Counted from the first letter of the stretch, positions 16,753 to 25,036 are shown. The stretch: DNA of 60,874 bases from an uncultured Clostridia bacterium (GCA_959602045.1 CAUGRT010000012.1:1-60874); one strand, 5' to 3'. Made by a program: numbers and translations. Notes: generated by a model not told the origin, from the letters alone.

Positions 16753-16781
16753 ATTATACAGCTTTTGCCGCGGAATGTCAA
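16753..16781 (-). promoter_or_regulatory. Promoter of nadA
   Basis: Minus strand: -35 TTGACA (16781-16776), 17-bp spacer, -10 TATAAT (16758-16753). Confidence 0.8.
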
Positions 16782-16855
16782 TAGTCCGGGTTTTTATTTT
16801 TGCACGTTCATGGAGTGAATCATCTGTTTTCATGTATTTTTGTTTGTTTTGGCTA

Positions 16856-16884
16856 TTGCGCGGCGGGGGAATGTATGGTATACT
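16856..16884 (+). promoter_or_regulatory. Promoter of the cobalamin riboswitch transcript
   Basis: -35 TTGCGC (16856-16861), 17-bp spacer, -10 TATACT (16879-16884). Transcription would begin about 15-20 nt before the aptamer. Confidence 0.7.
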
Positions 16885-16904
16885 ATAGAAAATTGAATAT
16901 TCAC

Positions 16905-17105
16905 ACAAAGTGTCGGTCATGCCGTATGGGGATGACCGGTGAAAAGGGAATCGGGTGAAAATCCCGAACGATACCAGTCGCCGTGTGCGCTGAAGCTTTT
17001 ACGTTCGTTGACGAAAGTCAGTCATTGGGAAACTGAGAAGGCAGAACGCAAAAGTGCGCGGCAGCCGCCGTATAAAGCGTGAGTCGAAAGACCTGCTTTG
17101 ATGTT
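16905..17105 (+). ncRNA. Cobalamin (B12) riboswitch aptamer
   Basis: The conserved blocks occur in order: AAAAGGGAA followed by GGGTGAAAATCCC (P3/P4 region), ACCAGTCGCCGTGTG, then GTCAGTCATTGGGAAACTG with GAGAAGGC, and finally CGTGAGTCGAAAGACCTGC, the 3' signature of the class. The aptamer is followed by terminator hairpins and then the SLH/DUF4430 gene. Binding of adenosyl- or other cobamides should lower expression of that gene, as in most members of the family. Some P6-region bases differ from the commonest consensus. Confidence 0.88.
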
Positions 17106-17145
17106 GCTTCGTAACGCTTTTTTGCAGGAGCAGCAGTTTTAACAC

Positions 17146-17180
17146 ACTGCAAGAGTCTTGCGGCTTTTCTTTGTGTGTTA
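17146..17180 (+). terminator. Expression-platform hairpin 1
   Basis: GCAAGA/(T)CTTGC with a T-rich tail follows the aptamer. An even earlier short hairpin with a six-T run (about 17103-17124) overlaps the aptamer's 3' end. Confidence 0.5.
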
Positions 17181-17207
17181 ATTTGTGATCGGACACAGGA
17201 ACACTCT

Positions 17208-17243
17208 GCTGTGGCAATTTTAAAGGTTGCCGCAGCTTTTTTT
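17208..17243 (+). terminator. Expression-platform terminator of the B12 riboswitch
   Basis: GCTGTGGCAA (17208-17217) pairs with TTGCCGCAGC (17227-17236) and is followed by seven Ts. This is the strongest intrinsic terminator between aptamer and gene. Confidence 0.85.
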
Positions 17244-17290
17244 GCGGTAAAAAAATTAGGGAATTGTAAAATGCGGTTTCTTGAAGGTTT

Positions 17291-17373
17291 TTTTTATCTG
17301 TTTTTCAGTTTACGGAGACGAGCTCCGCGCAGGCGGATGTCTGAGCCGGAATGAAGTGAAAAACAGATGGAAA
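17291..17373 (+). repeat. Family 1 palindromic element, copy D
   Basis: 17-nt arms (17291-17307 and 17357-17373) sharing TCTGTTTTTCA, with two G-U pairs at the outer end when read as + strand RNA. The core is shortened (GGAGACGAGCTCCGCGCAGG). It lies in the leader of the surface protein gene. Confidence 0.8.
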
Positions 17374-17424
17374 GCCGGGTGGAATCCTACAATTCTGTGA
17401 CTTTAGAAAGGAATGGTCATAACT

Positions 17425-20400
17425 ATGAACAATCGAACCATGAAAACAAAGATTCTCAGTACGGTAATGTCACTGGTTCTGCTTTTGAGCTTAGTGCCGT
17501 CGGTAATCTTTGCAGAGGCATTGCAGGGTGACGGAAGTCAAGAGAATCCGTACCGGATTGCAACGGCGGCGGATTTGGAGGCGTTTCGTGATCTGGTTAA
17601 CTCAACCGACGCTTGCGGCGCTTATGCGGAACTGGAAGAGGATATTCAGCTAAGCGGCGACTGGACACCGATCGGAACGCAGACCACAGTGTCGAAGCAG
17701 TACAAAGGCGTCTTTGATGGAAAAAATCATGAAATCAGCGGCGTGAATATCAATAAGGCGGCTACAAATCAAGGATTATTCGGCGCGATTAACGGCGCGG
17801 TTATTCAGAATGTACGCGTAAGCGGTACGATTAACTGCGGAACGAGTAATTATATCGGCGGTATCGTCGGGAAAATGCAGGCAGGAACGATTCAGAACTG
17901 CTCGTTCAGCGGAAGTGTTACGGGTGGTTATACCGGCGGTATTGTCGGCAACTTTAATGCGGCTTCCTGCACAATTTCCAATTGCGCAAATACGGCGTCT
18001 GTTACGGGAACGTATGCCGGCGGTATTTTGGGTTATTCCACGAAGAAAGAGACGATTGAAAATTGTTATAATACCGGTGCGGTCAAAGGTTCTTCCCGTT
18101 CGAGCGGTATTGCGGGACAGCTTTCAAGCGGAAAAATCACAAATTGTTACAGTATCGGTGAAATCACAGGAAATGGTAATATTGGTGGCATCTATTGTTT
18201 TAGCAGCGCGGCAATTACAAATTGTTATTATACCAGTCCTGAAACGCAAAACAAAGGTTATGGTTCTGCATCCGGCGAAGAAAAAATTGATTCACCGGAC
18301 GGCTTAAAGGACAAACTTGGAAATGCGTTTATTGAGGACGAGAACAACATCAACAACGGTTATCCGATTTTGGCATGGCAGACGGGCGGAGTCGTTGAAA
18401 AAGATCCGCGTATTGAAATCAGCGGCGACGCTGCTCTGGAAATGGTAAATTCCGGCGCACAGCCGTCAACCGTATTAAGTGTAACCTATAAGGACATGGA
18501 CGACACTCCGGCTGTTGAATGGACTGTTCGGGAGGGTGCGGAGCTTGTTACGGCAGAAGCACCGACCGATCCGGACGCCAACAACTCACAGCTTGTTGTT
18601 ACCGCAAAACATGCCGGTACCGTTGTAATTGTGGCAACTGCCGGCGAATACAGCGCGGAGTTTACGATTTCCGTGATTCCGTGTATCACAACGATCAGCT
18701 ATAATGACAATTTGCTTCACGGTGAGGAATTTGTTCCGGGCGATACGGTTTTTGCAAATGTCAACACAACGGATGGCGAATATGACTATGAGCATTATGC
18801 AAAGCTGAAATATCAGTGGAGATCCTGCAAGGATACCATTCATTATGAGAACATCCCGGGCGCAACGGACAGAACGTATACAATCGGTGCAGACTATGCG
18901 GATAGTTGGATTGATTGTGTGGTTTCAACCCCGAAAAAGGACTATTCGAATTATTATTTAACGGTACTTTCCGAGGAATATGCGAATCTGATTTATGACA
19001 GAAAGCAGCTTTCACTGGATGAATCGGCAATCAAGGAAAACACAACGCTGACCCTCCCTGCAAAGGGCGAAAAGGGTACGGATATTACATGGACAAGCAG
19101 CAATCCGGCGGTAATCAATCCCGAAACCGGTGCGGTCATCCTTCCCGAATCCGGAATCGCAGAGGTTGAGCTGAAAGCAACACTGACCTATAAGAACGAA
19201 TCCAGAGTAAGAACGTTTACGATTTCGGTTTATTCCCAAGCTGCCGTTGAAGAAGAACGCAATAACAAGCAGAAGAAGCTTGAAGATGCGGTCAATGCTT
19301 TAGGCGGCGGATATTATAAGCTGTATCCGGTTTACGGAACCAATCAGAATGTACTGGATATGGTAAAAGCAGATCTTCAAGAGAAGAGCACAGAGAAAAT
19401 TGGCGTTACGCTAAAGACCGTAAACGAAATTTACGGCGGTGCGGCGATTGCCGAAAACGGCGATATTACGTATTATTACAGAAACCCGAATGAAACGGCG
19501 GTAACAAATTTTGCGCAGTATCAAGTCGTATTTGAGTTTACACTGGATGATGCGGTTTATGATTTGAATGTTCCGGTTATGCTTTATTGGGACAGAGCAA
19601 AAGTTCAGTCCGCAATGAAACAGGAAATTCTCGATCAGGTCACGCTGAACGAAACGGAGATTACAGAAAATCTTGAGCTGCCGAAGGTCGTTGACAACAA
19701 AAAGTGGACGCAGATTTCCTGGAACAGTTCCAATACAAATGCGCTGTCAATCAGCAGCGAGAATCAACAGACAGCAGACACGCTGTTTAACCCTTATGTC
19801 GGCGTAGTTCGCCGCGGTATGCAGGATGAAAAGGTAACGCTTACGGCAACCTTTACATTCATGCTGACAAATGACGTAACCGGAAATGAAGAGCCGATTA
19901 CGATGACAAAAGTCTTTAACGTTACGGTCAAGGCAATGGATCGCGAAGCGGCAGAGAAGATTCAAAAGGAGCTTGCCGATAAGCTGGATCAAGGCTTTGC
20001 GGCAACCGGCGGCTTGCGTGACGCAGCAACCGGCGAGCTGTTGACCGAGCAGGATGGCGCTTATGTGGCATCCTATGATATTAAGCTGCCGACCACGAAA
20101 GATTTCGGCGTTGACGGAAAGTATTATCCAGTCAGCATTACAAGCAGCGATGAGGATGTTCTGGTATCACCGGATGTGAATAACGCGGCACGGGTTCAGG
20201 TAATTCGTCCGGCAGTCGGCAAGCAGAGTGCAACAGCAGAGCTGACAGTATCTATTTCGGATAAGAACGCGAATGTGAGCGCTTCAAAATCCTTTGATAT
20301 TATCGTTACGGCACTGACGGAAGAAGAAATTACAACAGAAAAGGAATTGATGGAAAAGGTACTGGCTTCGTATTTTGACGGAATCAAGGGCAGCAATGCC

Positions 20401-21792
20401 ACAGCCAATAATATCAGCCATGATCTTTCACCGTTTACCGAGGTTTACGAAAAGGGCGGTGCTCTGGTATGGGCAAGAAGCAATAAGGAAATGACCGGTC
20501 ATGGCATTGTTCCGACCGCATTAAACGGCTGGGAGGAGCTGGAGGCATGGCGGCTGTTCAAATCCACCAATCCGGCTGCTATCACCCATGAGAATCTTCT
20601 CGTTACGCTCCAGAATAACGCAAAGGCAGTAACAATTTCATCGGCACTTTCCAGTGAAACGCTGGGAATCTACGGCAAGCTTTATCAGCAGGATCCGGTG
20701 AAGTATGCGGATTATAAGGAACTGTCGGATCTGTATTATCGCGAGGTCAGCGCGGATGTGATTGTTCGCGGACTTTCCTCAAAAGGAAATTCACTGACGC
20801 CGGTAACGGAAACGGTAAATGTTACATTCAGCCTGCAAGGCAGCGATGGTACATGGATTGCTTCCACTAAATATGAAAATCAGCCCGAAACGGCAACGGC
20901 ATTTGATGTGTTCAAGCAGGCGTTGAAAGAGAACGGCTATACGTATAAAGCAAAGGGCAGCTATGTACAGTCCATCACTACTCCGGACGGCGATACCCTG
21001 GCGGAGTTTGACGAGGGACAGTATTCGGGATGGATGTATCGTGTCAATGGAAAATTGCCGAATATGGCAATGTCCGGCTACGGCTTAAAGGATGGCGATA
21101 CGATTAAGGTATTTTATAGCAAAAACGGTCTTGAGGAATCGGGATATTCCGACGATACAAAGAAAGACAACAATAAGAATAACAGCAGTAACGGCAATGG
21201 CGGAACGGTCGCAGCACCGACACAGCCGACGCAGCCCGATAGCAGCGCTCCGGCATTTGGCGATATTCAAAATCACTGGGCAAAGAGCAATATTGAGGCA
21301 GTGAATCGCCGCGGCTTGATGAAGGGTGTTTCGGAGAATGAATTTGCTCCGGATCAGTCGCTGACAAGAGGAATGTTTGTTACAATCCTGTATCGGATTG
21401 AGGACGAGCCGAGCGTATCGGGACTGAACTTTACAGATGTTCAAGAGGATGCATGGTATGCAAAGGCGGTTGCATGGGCGAACGAAAACGGAATTGTACT
21501 TGGAATTTCCGATCATGAGTTTGCGCCGAACTCCGTGATTACCCGTGAACAGATGGCGGTAATATTGTATCGGTATGCACAGTTTAAGCAAGAGGATGTA
21601 TCGGTAGGGGAAAATACTAATATTCTTTCCTATACGGATGTAGAAAGTGCTTCGAAATATGCGATATCGGCTTTACAATGGGCGGTAGGCAGCGGTATCT
21701 TAGCTGGGAAATCGGCTCAGACGCTGAATCCTGCGGATACGGCAACGAGAGCCGAAACAGCAGCGGTTATTGTGCGTTTGTTAGACCGGTAG
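17425..21792 (+). CDS. SLH-anchored giant surface protein with a transcobalamin-like DUF4430 domain
   Basis: About 1455 residues, exported (signal peptide ends near VIFAEA). Order: GLUG-type right-handed beta-helix repeats (about 40-310, repeating GGI-V-NC units), an Ig-like domain, two atrophied bacterial Ig-like (aBig) modules with ITWTSSNPAVI and ISWNSSNTNAL, further Ig-like segments, then DUF4430 at about 1130-1235 (GWMYRVNGKLPN, LKDGDTIKVFYS), a low-complexity Asn/Pro linker and three SLH domains (about 1275-1455) that bind the cell wall. DUF4430 is related to the C-terminal cobalamin-binding domain of intrinsic factor and transcobalamin. With a B12 riboswitch upstream, I infer a surface receptor that captures corrinoids. 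AAAGGA abuts an ATG at 17413, so the ATG 12 nt on is preferred. Confidence 0.88.
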   Translation: MNNRTMKTKILSTVMSLVLLLSLVPSVIFAEALQGDGSQENPYRIATAADLEAFRDLVNSTDACGAYAELEEDIQLSGDWTPIGTQTTVSKQYKGVFDGKNHEISGVNINKAATNQGLFGAINGAVIQNVRVSGTINCGTSNYIGGIVGKMQAGTIQNCSFSGSVTGGYTGGIVGNFNAASCTISNCANTASVTGTYAGGILGYSTKKETIENCYNTGAVKGSSRSSGIAGQLSSGKITNCYSIGEITGNGNIGGIYCFSSAAITNCYYTSPETQNKGYGSASGEEKIDSPDGLKDKLGNAFIEDENNINNGYPILAWQTGGVVEKDPRIEISGDAALEMVNSGAQPSTVLSVTYKDMDDTPAVEWTVREGAELVTAEAPTDPDANNSQLVVTAKHAGTVVIVATAGEYSAEFTISVIPCITTISYNDNLLHGEEFVPGDTVFANVNTTDGEYDYEHYAKLKYQWRSCKDTIHYENIPGATDRTYTIGADYADSWIDCVVSTPKKDYSNYYLTVLSEEYANLIYDRKQLSLDESAIKENTTLTLPAKGEKGTDITWTSSNPAVINPETGAVILPESGIAEVELKATLTYKNESRVRTFTISVYSQAAVEEERNNKQKKLEDAVNALGGGYYKLYPVYGTNQNVLDMVKADLQEKSTEKIGVTLKTVNEIYGGAAIAENGDITYYYRNPNETAVTNFAQYQVVFEFTLDDAVYDLNVPVMLYWDRAKVQSAMKQEILDQVTLNETEITENLELPKVVDNKKWTQISWNSSNTNALSISSENQQTADTLFNPYVGVVRRGMQDEKVTLTATFTFMLTNDVTGNEEPITMTKVFNVTVKAMDREAAEKIQKELADKLDQGFAATGGLRDAATGELLTEQDGAYVASYDIKLPTTKDFGVDGKYYPVSITSSDEDVLVSPDVNNAARVQVIRPAVGKQSATAELTVSISDKNANVSASKSFDIIVTALTEEEITTEKELMEKVLASYFDGIKGSNATANNISHDLSPFTEVYEKGGALVWARSNKEMTGHGIVPTALNGWEELEAWRLFKSTNPAAITHENLLVTLQNNAKAVTISSALSSETLGIYGKLYQQDPVKYADYKELSDLYYREVSADVIVRGLSSKGNSLTPVTETVNVTFSLQGSDGTWIASTKYENQPETATAFDVFKQALKENGYTYKAKGSYVQSITTPDGDTLAEFDEGQYSGWMYRVNGKLPNMAMSGYGLKDGDTIKVFYSKNGLEESGYSDDTKKDNNKNNSSNGNGGTVAAPTQPTQPDSSAPAFGDIQNHWAKSNIEAVNRRGLMKGVSENEFAPDQSLTRGMFVTILYRIEDEPSVSGLNFTDVQEDAWYAKAVAWANENGIVLGISDHEFAPNSVITREQMAVILYRYAQFKQEDVSVGENTNILSYTDVESASKYAISALQWAVGSGILAGKSAQTLNPADTATRAETAAVIVRLLDR

Positions 21793-21798
21793 TATTTG

Positions 21799-22020
21799 AT
21801 TGGGAATGTAAAAAAAGGCACAGACCGTTCAAGGGCATAGATGCTATTGTAAAATGATAGTATTTACTTGAAAAGATAGAAATTTAGGTTGAAATCCGCA
21901 AAACTGCGGATTTCTATCTATTTTTGCCCTTGAACTACACTTCAAACGCACCGCTTGGAGTACACCAGTACGCCGTCGGGTGCGTTTGAAGCGTTCTGCA
22001 CTCTTTTTTTACATTCCAAT
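21799..22020 (+). terminator. Family 2 long palindrome, copy 2 (interrupted)
   Basis: Starts 7 bp after the surface-protein stop. The outer arms ATTGGGAATGTAA and TTACATTCCAAT, then AAAAGGCACAGACCGTTCAA, match copy 1 in sense orientation and the right side ends in CTCTTTTTTTAC. About 108 bp of another hairpin sequence interrupts the left arm. Confidence 0.8.
21833..21940. mobile_element. Small hairpin element inserted in family 2 copy 2
   Basis: Compared with copy 1, the sequence TTCAA is present on both sides (21828-21832 and 21941-21945) with ~108 bp between. Near the ends GTTCAAGGGCA (21827-21837) and TGCCCTTGAAC (21925-21935) are perfect inverted repeats, and an inner AGATAGAAAT...ATTTCTATCT stem fills the middle. 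No coding capacity. A MITE-like insertion with a 5-bp target duplication is the simplest reading. Confidence 0.6.
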
Positions 22021-22244
22021 TTTTTTTACGACAATTTTCTTCCAAAAGTGAAAAAAACTCCTGTTTTCTATAAAATGTTGTGATATTGTAATCGTACAGA
22101 TATTGATTTGAAACATAGAAAATTATATAATATATGATAGAATGATGAATGTTCTCGAAAGCTGTAAATGGGCGGAGGTCTGCTTTCCGGCTTTGTTTTG
22201 CGTAATTCGGGAATAGTACGGGATAAGAGTGGAGGAGTTAATAT
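22021..22244 (+). promoter_or_regulatory. Promoter and leader of the zinc-ribbon/YARHG gene
   Basis: -35 TTGATT (22103-22108), 17-bp spacer, -10 TATAAT (22126-22131). The ~105-nt leader contains a GC-rich possible hairpin (GCTGTAAATGGGCGGAGG and onward) but no riboswitch I recognise. The SD is GTGGAGGAG. No small gene is seen. Confidence 0.65.
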
Positions 22245-23582
22245 ATGCTATGTAAAAAATGCGGAGCGCAGATTCCCGATGACGCGGCAAAATGCGAATT
22301 CTGCGGCGAAGTGTTCAGGGAGGAACCGGAGGTAAACAGCGCCGAAGCAGAAAGCATGGGGGATACACAGGTTGTCAATTTGCCCAATACCGCGGCAGAG
22401 GAAACGACGGAAAATTCCGGAGAGCAGACAAGCTATGCTGAGGATCTGAGTCAGCGTTCCACACACGATATATTTGAAGAAAACGCAAGAAAGAGAAAGA
22501 GTCAGACGGAAAAGGTTGTAGATGAAAAGCAGCAGCAGCTTGAAGAAATCACGATGCGGCGCAGCCAGAAGCGCATGAAGCAAAAGAGAAATCGGATTAT
22601 TCTGATTTGCTGCGTATGTGCATTAGTGGCAGCAGCGGCAGGCTTTGGAACCTATTATATCCGAAACGGCGGACTTAATTCGCCGGTTATTGCAACGCCG
22701 ATGCCATCGACCTCGCCGATTCCGACCTTAGCACCGGTTCAGACATCTGCGGTGCATACGCCGAATCCGGCTGAATCCGCAGCACCGAACAGCAATGAAA
22801 ATACGAATAACGAACGGTCAGAAAGTAACAGTTCATCTTCGGACAGAACCGGAAATTCGGGCAGCGGCTCGGCTTCAAGAGGTACATCGGGCGGTTCATC
22901 ATCCAACGGATCCGGATCGGGAAATACCGGTTCCGGTAATTCTTCTTCAGGCAGCGGTACATCGGGCGGCTCATCTTCTTCCGGCGGCAGCACATCCTCG
23001 GGAGGAACAACAGCGTCCGGCAGCAATTCGCATGGAACGACTACGGCAGTCAATACCGGAAAATATACAGGTATTGTAACGGAGCGCATCAATTCCAAGC
23101 TTGTTGTTGGAAATGAGGTTGTTTATGACGCACCATCGGATAAATATTTCATGACCTTTAACATGGATGGCGTTATGTATTATGCGCATGTTTCCAAGGG
23201 AAGTACAACAGAACAGGTGAAGGGGAAGTACATCACCTTGTCGGCAGAACCGACCAACGGACGATACGCGGGAAATACGGTCTATGAAATTACCAGCATG
23301 ACGTATTATGAGGGAGATTATATTATTCCGGATTCGGGCGTGCGTGCGATTGAAAAGTCTGAGATTCAGAATTTGTCCAAGGATCAATTGGGTTTGGCGC
23401 GGAATGAAATCTATGCCCGTCACGGCAGAAAATTCCAGATGTCGGTTTATCAGAAGTATTTTGAGGGAAAATCCTGGTATAAGGTGAATCCGAATTATGA
23501 TTATACGGACGATAACAATAACCTCAATGATATTGAGCTGAAAAATGTTGAAACGATTTTAAGCGTGGAAAATACAAAGTAA
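22245..23582 (+). CDS. Membrane protein with cytoplasmic zinc ribbon and extracytoplasmic YARHG domain
   Basis: A 445-residue protein. Residues 1-25 are a zinc ribbon (C-x2-C and C-x2-C in LCKKCGAQ and CEFCGEVF). A charged coiled segment leads to one membrane helix (about 120-140, LICCVCALVAAAAGFGTYYI). A Ser/Gly-rich low-complexity spacer (about 180-265) follows, then a beta domain and a C-terminal YARHG domain (ARNEIYARHGRKFQ, about 385-440). YARHG is thought to be an extracellular, wall-associated module. The function is unknown; the layout suggests a surface sensor or structural protein. Confidence 0.82.
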   Translation: MLCKKCGAQIPDDAAKCEFCGEVFREEPEVNSAEAESMGDTQVVNLPNTAAEETTENSGEQTSYAEDLSQRSTHDIFEENARKRKSQTEKVVDEKQQQLEEITMRRSQKRMKQKRNRIILICCVCALVAAAAGFGTYYIRNGGLNSPVIATPMPSTSPIPTLAPVQTSAVHTPNPAESAAPNSNENTNNERSESNSSSSDRTGNSGSGSASRGTSGGSSSNGSGSGNTGSGNSSSGSGTSGGSSSSGGSTSSGGTTASGSNSHGTTTAVNTGKYTGIVTERINSKLVVGNEVVYDAPSDKYFMTFNMDGVMYYAHVSKGSTTEQVKGKYITLSAEPTNGRYAGNTVYEITSMTYYEGDYIIPDSGVRAIEKSEIQNLSKDQLGLARNEIYARHGRKFQMSVYQKYFEGKSWYKVNPNYDYTDDNNNLNDIELKNVETILSVENTK

Positions 23583-23584
23583 AA

Positions 23585-23641
23585 AAATAAGAAACTGTAG
23601 AGTCGGATATAAAATCAATCCGTTCTTTACAGTTTCTTTTT
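23585..23641. terminator. Bidirectional terminator
   Basis: AAGAAACTGTA pairs with TACAGTTTCTT around an inner CGGAT/ATCCG stem, with A- and T-runs on both sides. It lies between converging genes. Confidence 0.85.
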
Positions 23642-23645
23642 TTGT

Positions 23646-24332
23646 TTAGTGCAGATTTGCAAAAATCGACGCAGCGGCGACGGTGATTAACCCTGCCACA
23701 GCTACGGACAGCGAACTCATAGCGCCCTCGATTTCGCCCATTTTCAGCGCGCGGATAGTTCCGAACGCGTGAGCGCCGGTTCCCATGGCAACGCCTTTTG
23801 CGATCGGTTCATGCACTCTGAACAGCTTCAGAATGTGTTCGCCGAACACGTTTCCGAGGATTCCCGTAATCATAATTACGGCAATGGTGATTGTGACCAT
23901 ACCGCCAAACTCGTCACTGATTCCCATGCCGATTGCCATCGTGATGGATTTCGGCAACAGTGTGATATATTCCTCATGAGAGAGGTCAAAGAGCAGTGCC
24001 AGACCGAGAATACCGGACATGCTGGAAACCACCCCGGCAGTAATGCCAATCAAAATTTCTTTAGCATGATGCTTTAAAATCTTTAGCTGACGATAAAGCG
24101 GAACAGCCAAGACGACCGTAACCGGGGTGAGTAGGTAGGAGATGTATTTTGCTCCTGCGTCATAGGTTTCGTATGAAATGCGGAAGATCTTCAAAAATAG
24201 GATAATGGTCACAATTGAAAAGACCATTACATTCATCCATTTGAATTTGCGTGCCAGCAGTGCGCCGAGCATGCAGGTCAGCAGCGTCAAAGCACCGCCG
24301 AAAAATAAGCTGTCTGAAAAAATACTATCCAT
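23646..24332 (-). CDS. lrgB: LrgB/CidB family membrane protein
   Basis: A 228-residue polytopic membrane protein with the LrgB hallmarks LLPKSITMAIGM and KGVAMGTGAHAFGT. The family was described as modulating murein hydrolase export. Several members are now known to work with LrgA in uptake of pyruvate or related small acids or glycolate. The SD AGAAAGGA lies 9 nt before the ATG. It follows lrgA by 183 bp, with family 1 copy E in between. Confidence 0.92.
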   Translation of the reverse strand: MDSIFSDSLFFGGALTLLTCMLGALLARKFKWMNVMVFSIVTIILFLKIFRISYETYDAGAKYISYLLTPVTVVLAVPLYRQLKILKHHAKEILIGITAGVVSSMSGILGLALLFDLSHEEYITLLPKSITMAIGMGISDEFGGMVTITIAVIMITGILGNVFGEHILKLFRVHEPIAKGVAMGTGAHAFGTIRALKMGEIEGAMSSLSVAVAGLITVAAASIFANLH

Positions 24333-24395
24333 TTTTATGTTTCCTTTCTATATTGTAAGCTTTGCGATTGATGTAAAATTAAAGTGTGCGGTGGG

Positions 24396-24490
24396 AGAAC
24401 ATTCATCTGTTTTTCATTCCATTACGGCTCAAACATCCGCTACGTTGCGCGGAACTCGCCTCCATAGAATGAAAAACAGATGAATGTTCT
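24396..24490 (-). repeat. Family 1 palindromic element, copy E (between lrgA and lrgB)
   Basis: Perfect 24-bp arms (24396-24419 and 24467-24490): the shared TCTGTTTTTCATTC plus outer AGAACATTCA unique to this copy. The core is TATGGAGGCGAGTTCCG in the lrgAB sense. Confidence 0.9.
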
Positions 24491-24515
24491 TTTCGAAGCT
24501 TTCTTTTCTAATCGC

Positions 24516-24896
24516 TTAGTTTTTCTCATTCGAATTGATATCCTTTTTCGGCTTTTTTTGCCGAATCATGCTTTGCGTAATCACGCCGGTGATTCCGATA
24601 ACCAGAACGGTTGTCACAACGGTGATAATCAGCGCCGGAATCAGCATGTTTTTCAAGGAGTCCCATGCTGTCATCAGCGCAATTCCGCCGGGAATAAAGG
24701 CGATCGGCATAATTTCAAGCAGAAAGTCGGCGGTCGCTTCGATTTTTTCAAGCTTGATAATGCCCGTCATCAGCGCAATCAGCATCAGTACCAGTCCGTA
24801 GATGCTTGCCGGGATCGGCAGCGGAATTAAATATTTCATCAGCTCTCCCAAAGCGCTTATCAGGAGAATCACTGAAAATTGATATACATATTTCAT
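24516..24896 (-). CDS. lrgA: LrgA/CidA family holin-like membrane protein
   Basis: About 126 residues with four membrane helices; LPIPASIYGLVLMLIAL and FIPGGIALM are the family motifs. It is the partner of LrgB. The AAAGGA SD abuts an upstream in-frame ATG (24908), so the ATG 12 nt downstream is preferred. The basic C-terminal tail (RQKKPKKD) is cytoplasmic. No LytSR two-component genes are in the window. Confidence 0.9.
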   Translation of the reverse strand: MKYVYQFSVILLISALGELMKYLIPLPIPASIYGLVLMLIALMTGIIKLEKIEATADFLLEIMPIAFIPGGIALMTAWDSLKNMLIPALIITVVTTVLVIGITGVITQSMIRQKKPKKDINSNEKN

Positions 24897-25004
24897 GTTT
24901 TTGGTCATTCCTTTCTATCATCATGTTCAACAGTCGGCTGAAAGTGTCATTTTTTCGTCTGTGCAGCCTAAAAAATACATGAAAACTCGCATTTTGCATT
25001 GACT

Positions 25005-25036
25005 ATTATACTATAACATTATATCACATTTGTCAA
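25005..25036 (-). promoter_or_regulatory. Promoter of lrgAB
   Basis: Minus strand: -35 TTGACA (25036-25031). The -10 is TAGTAT with a 17-bp spacer (25013-25008) or TATAAT with a 20-bp spacer (25010-25005). Confidence 0.65.

Noticed and set aside
7358..24490. Possibility that the repeated palindromes are a CRISPR array
   Set aside because: The copies are kilobases apart (except A and B), vary in length, carry no regular spacers and have no cas genes nearby.
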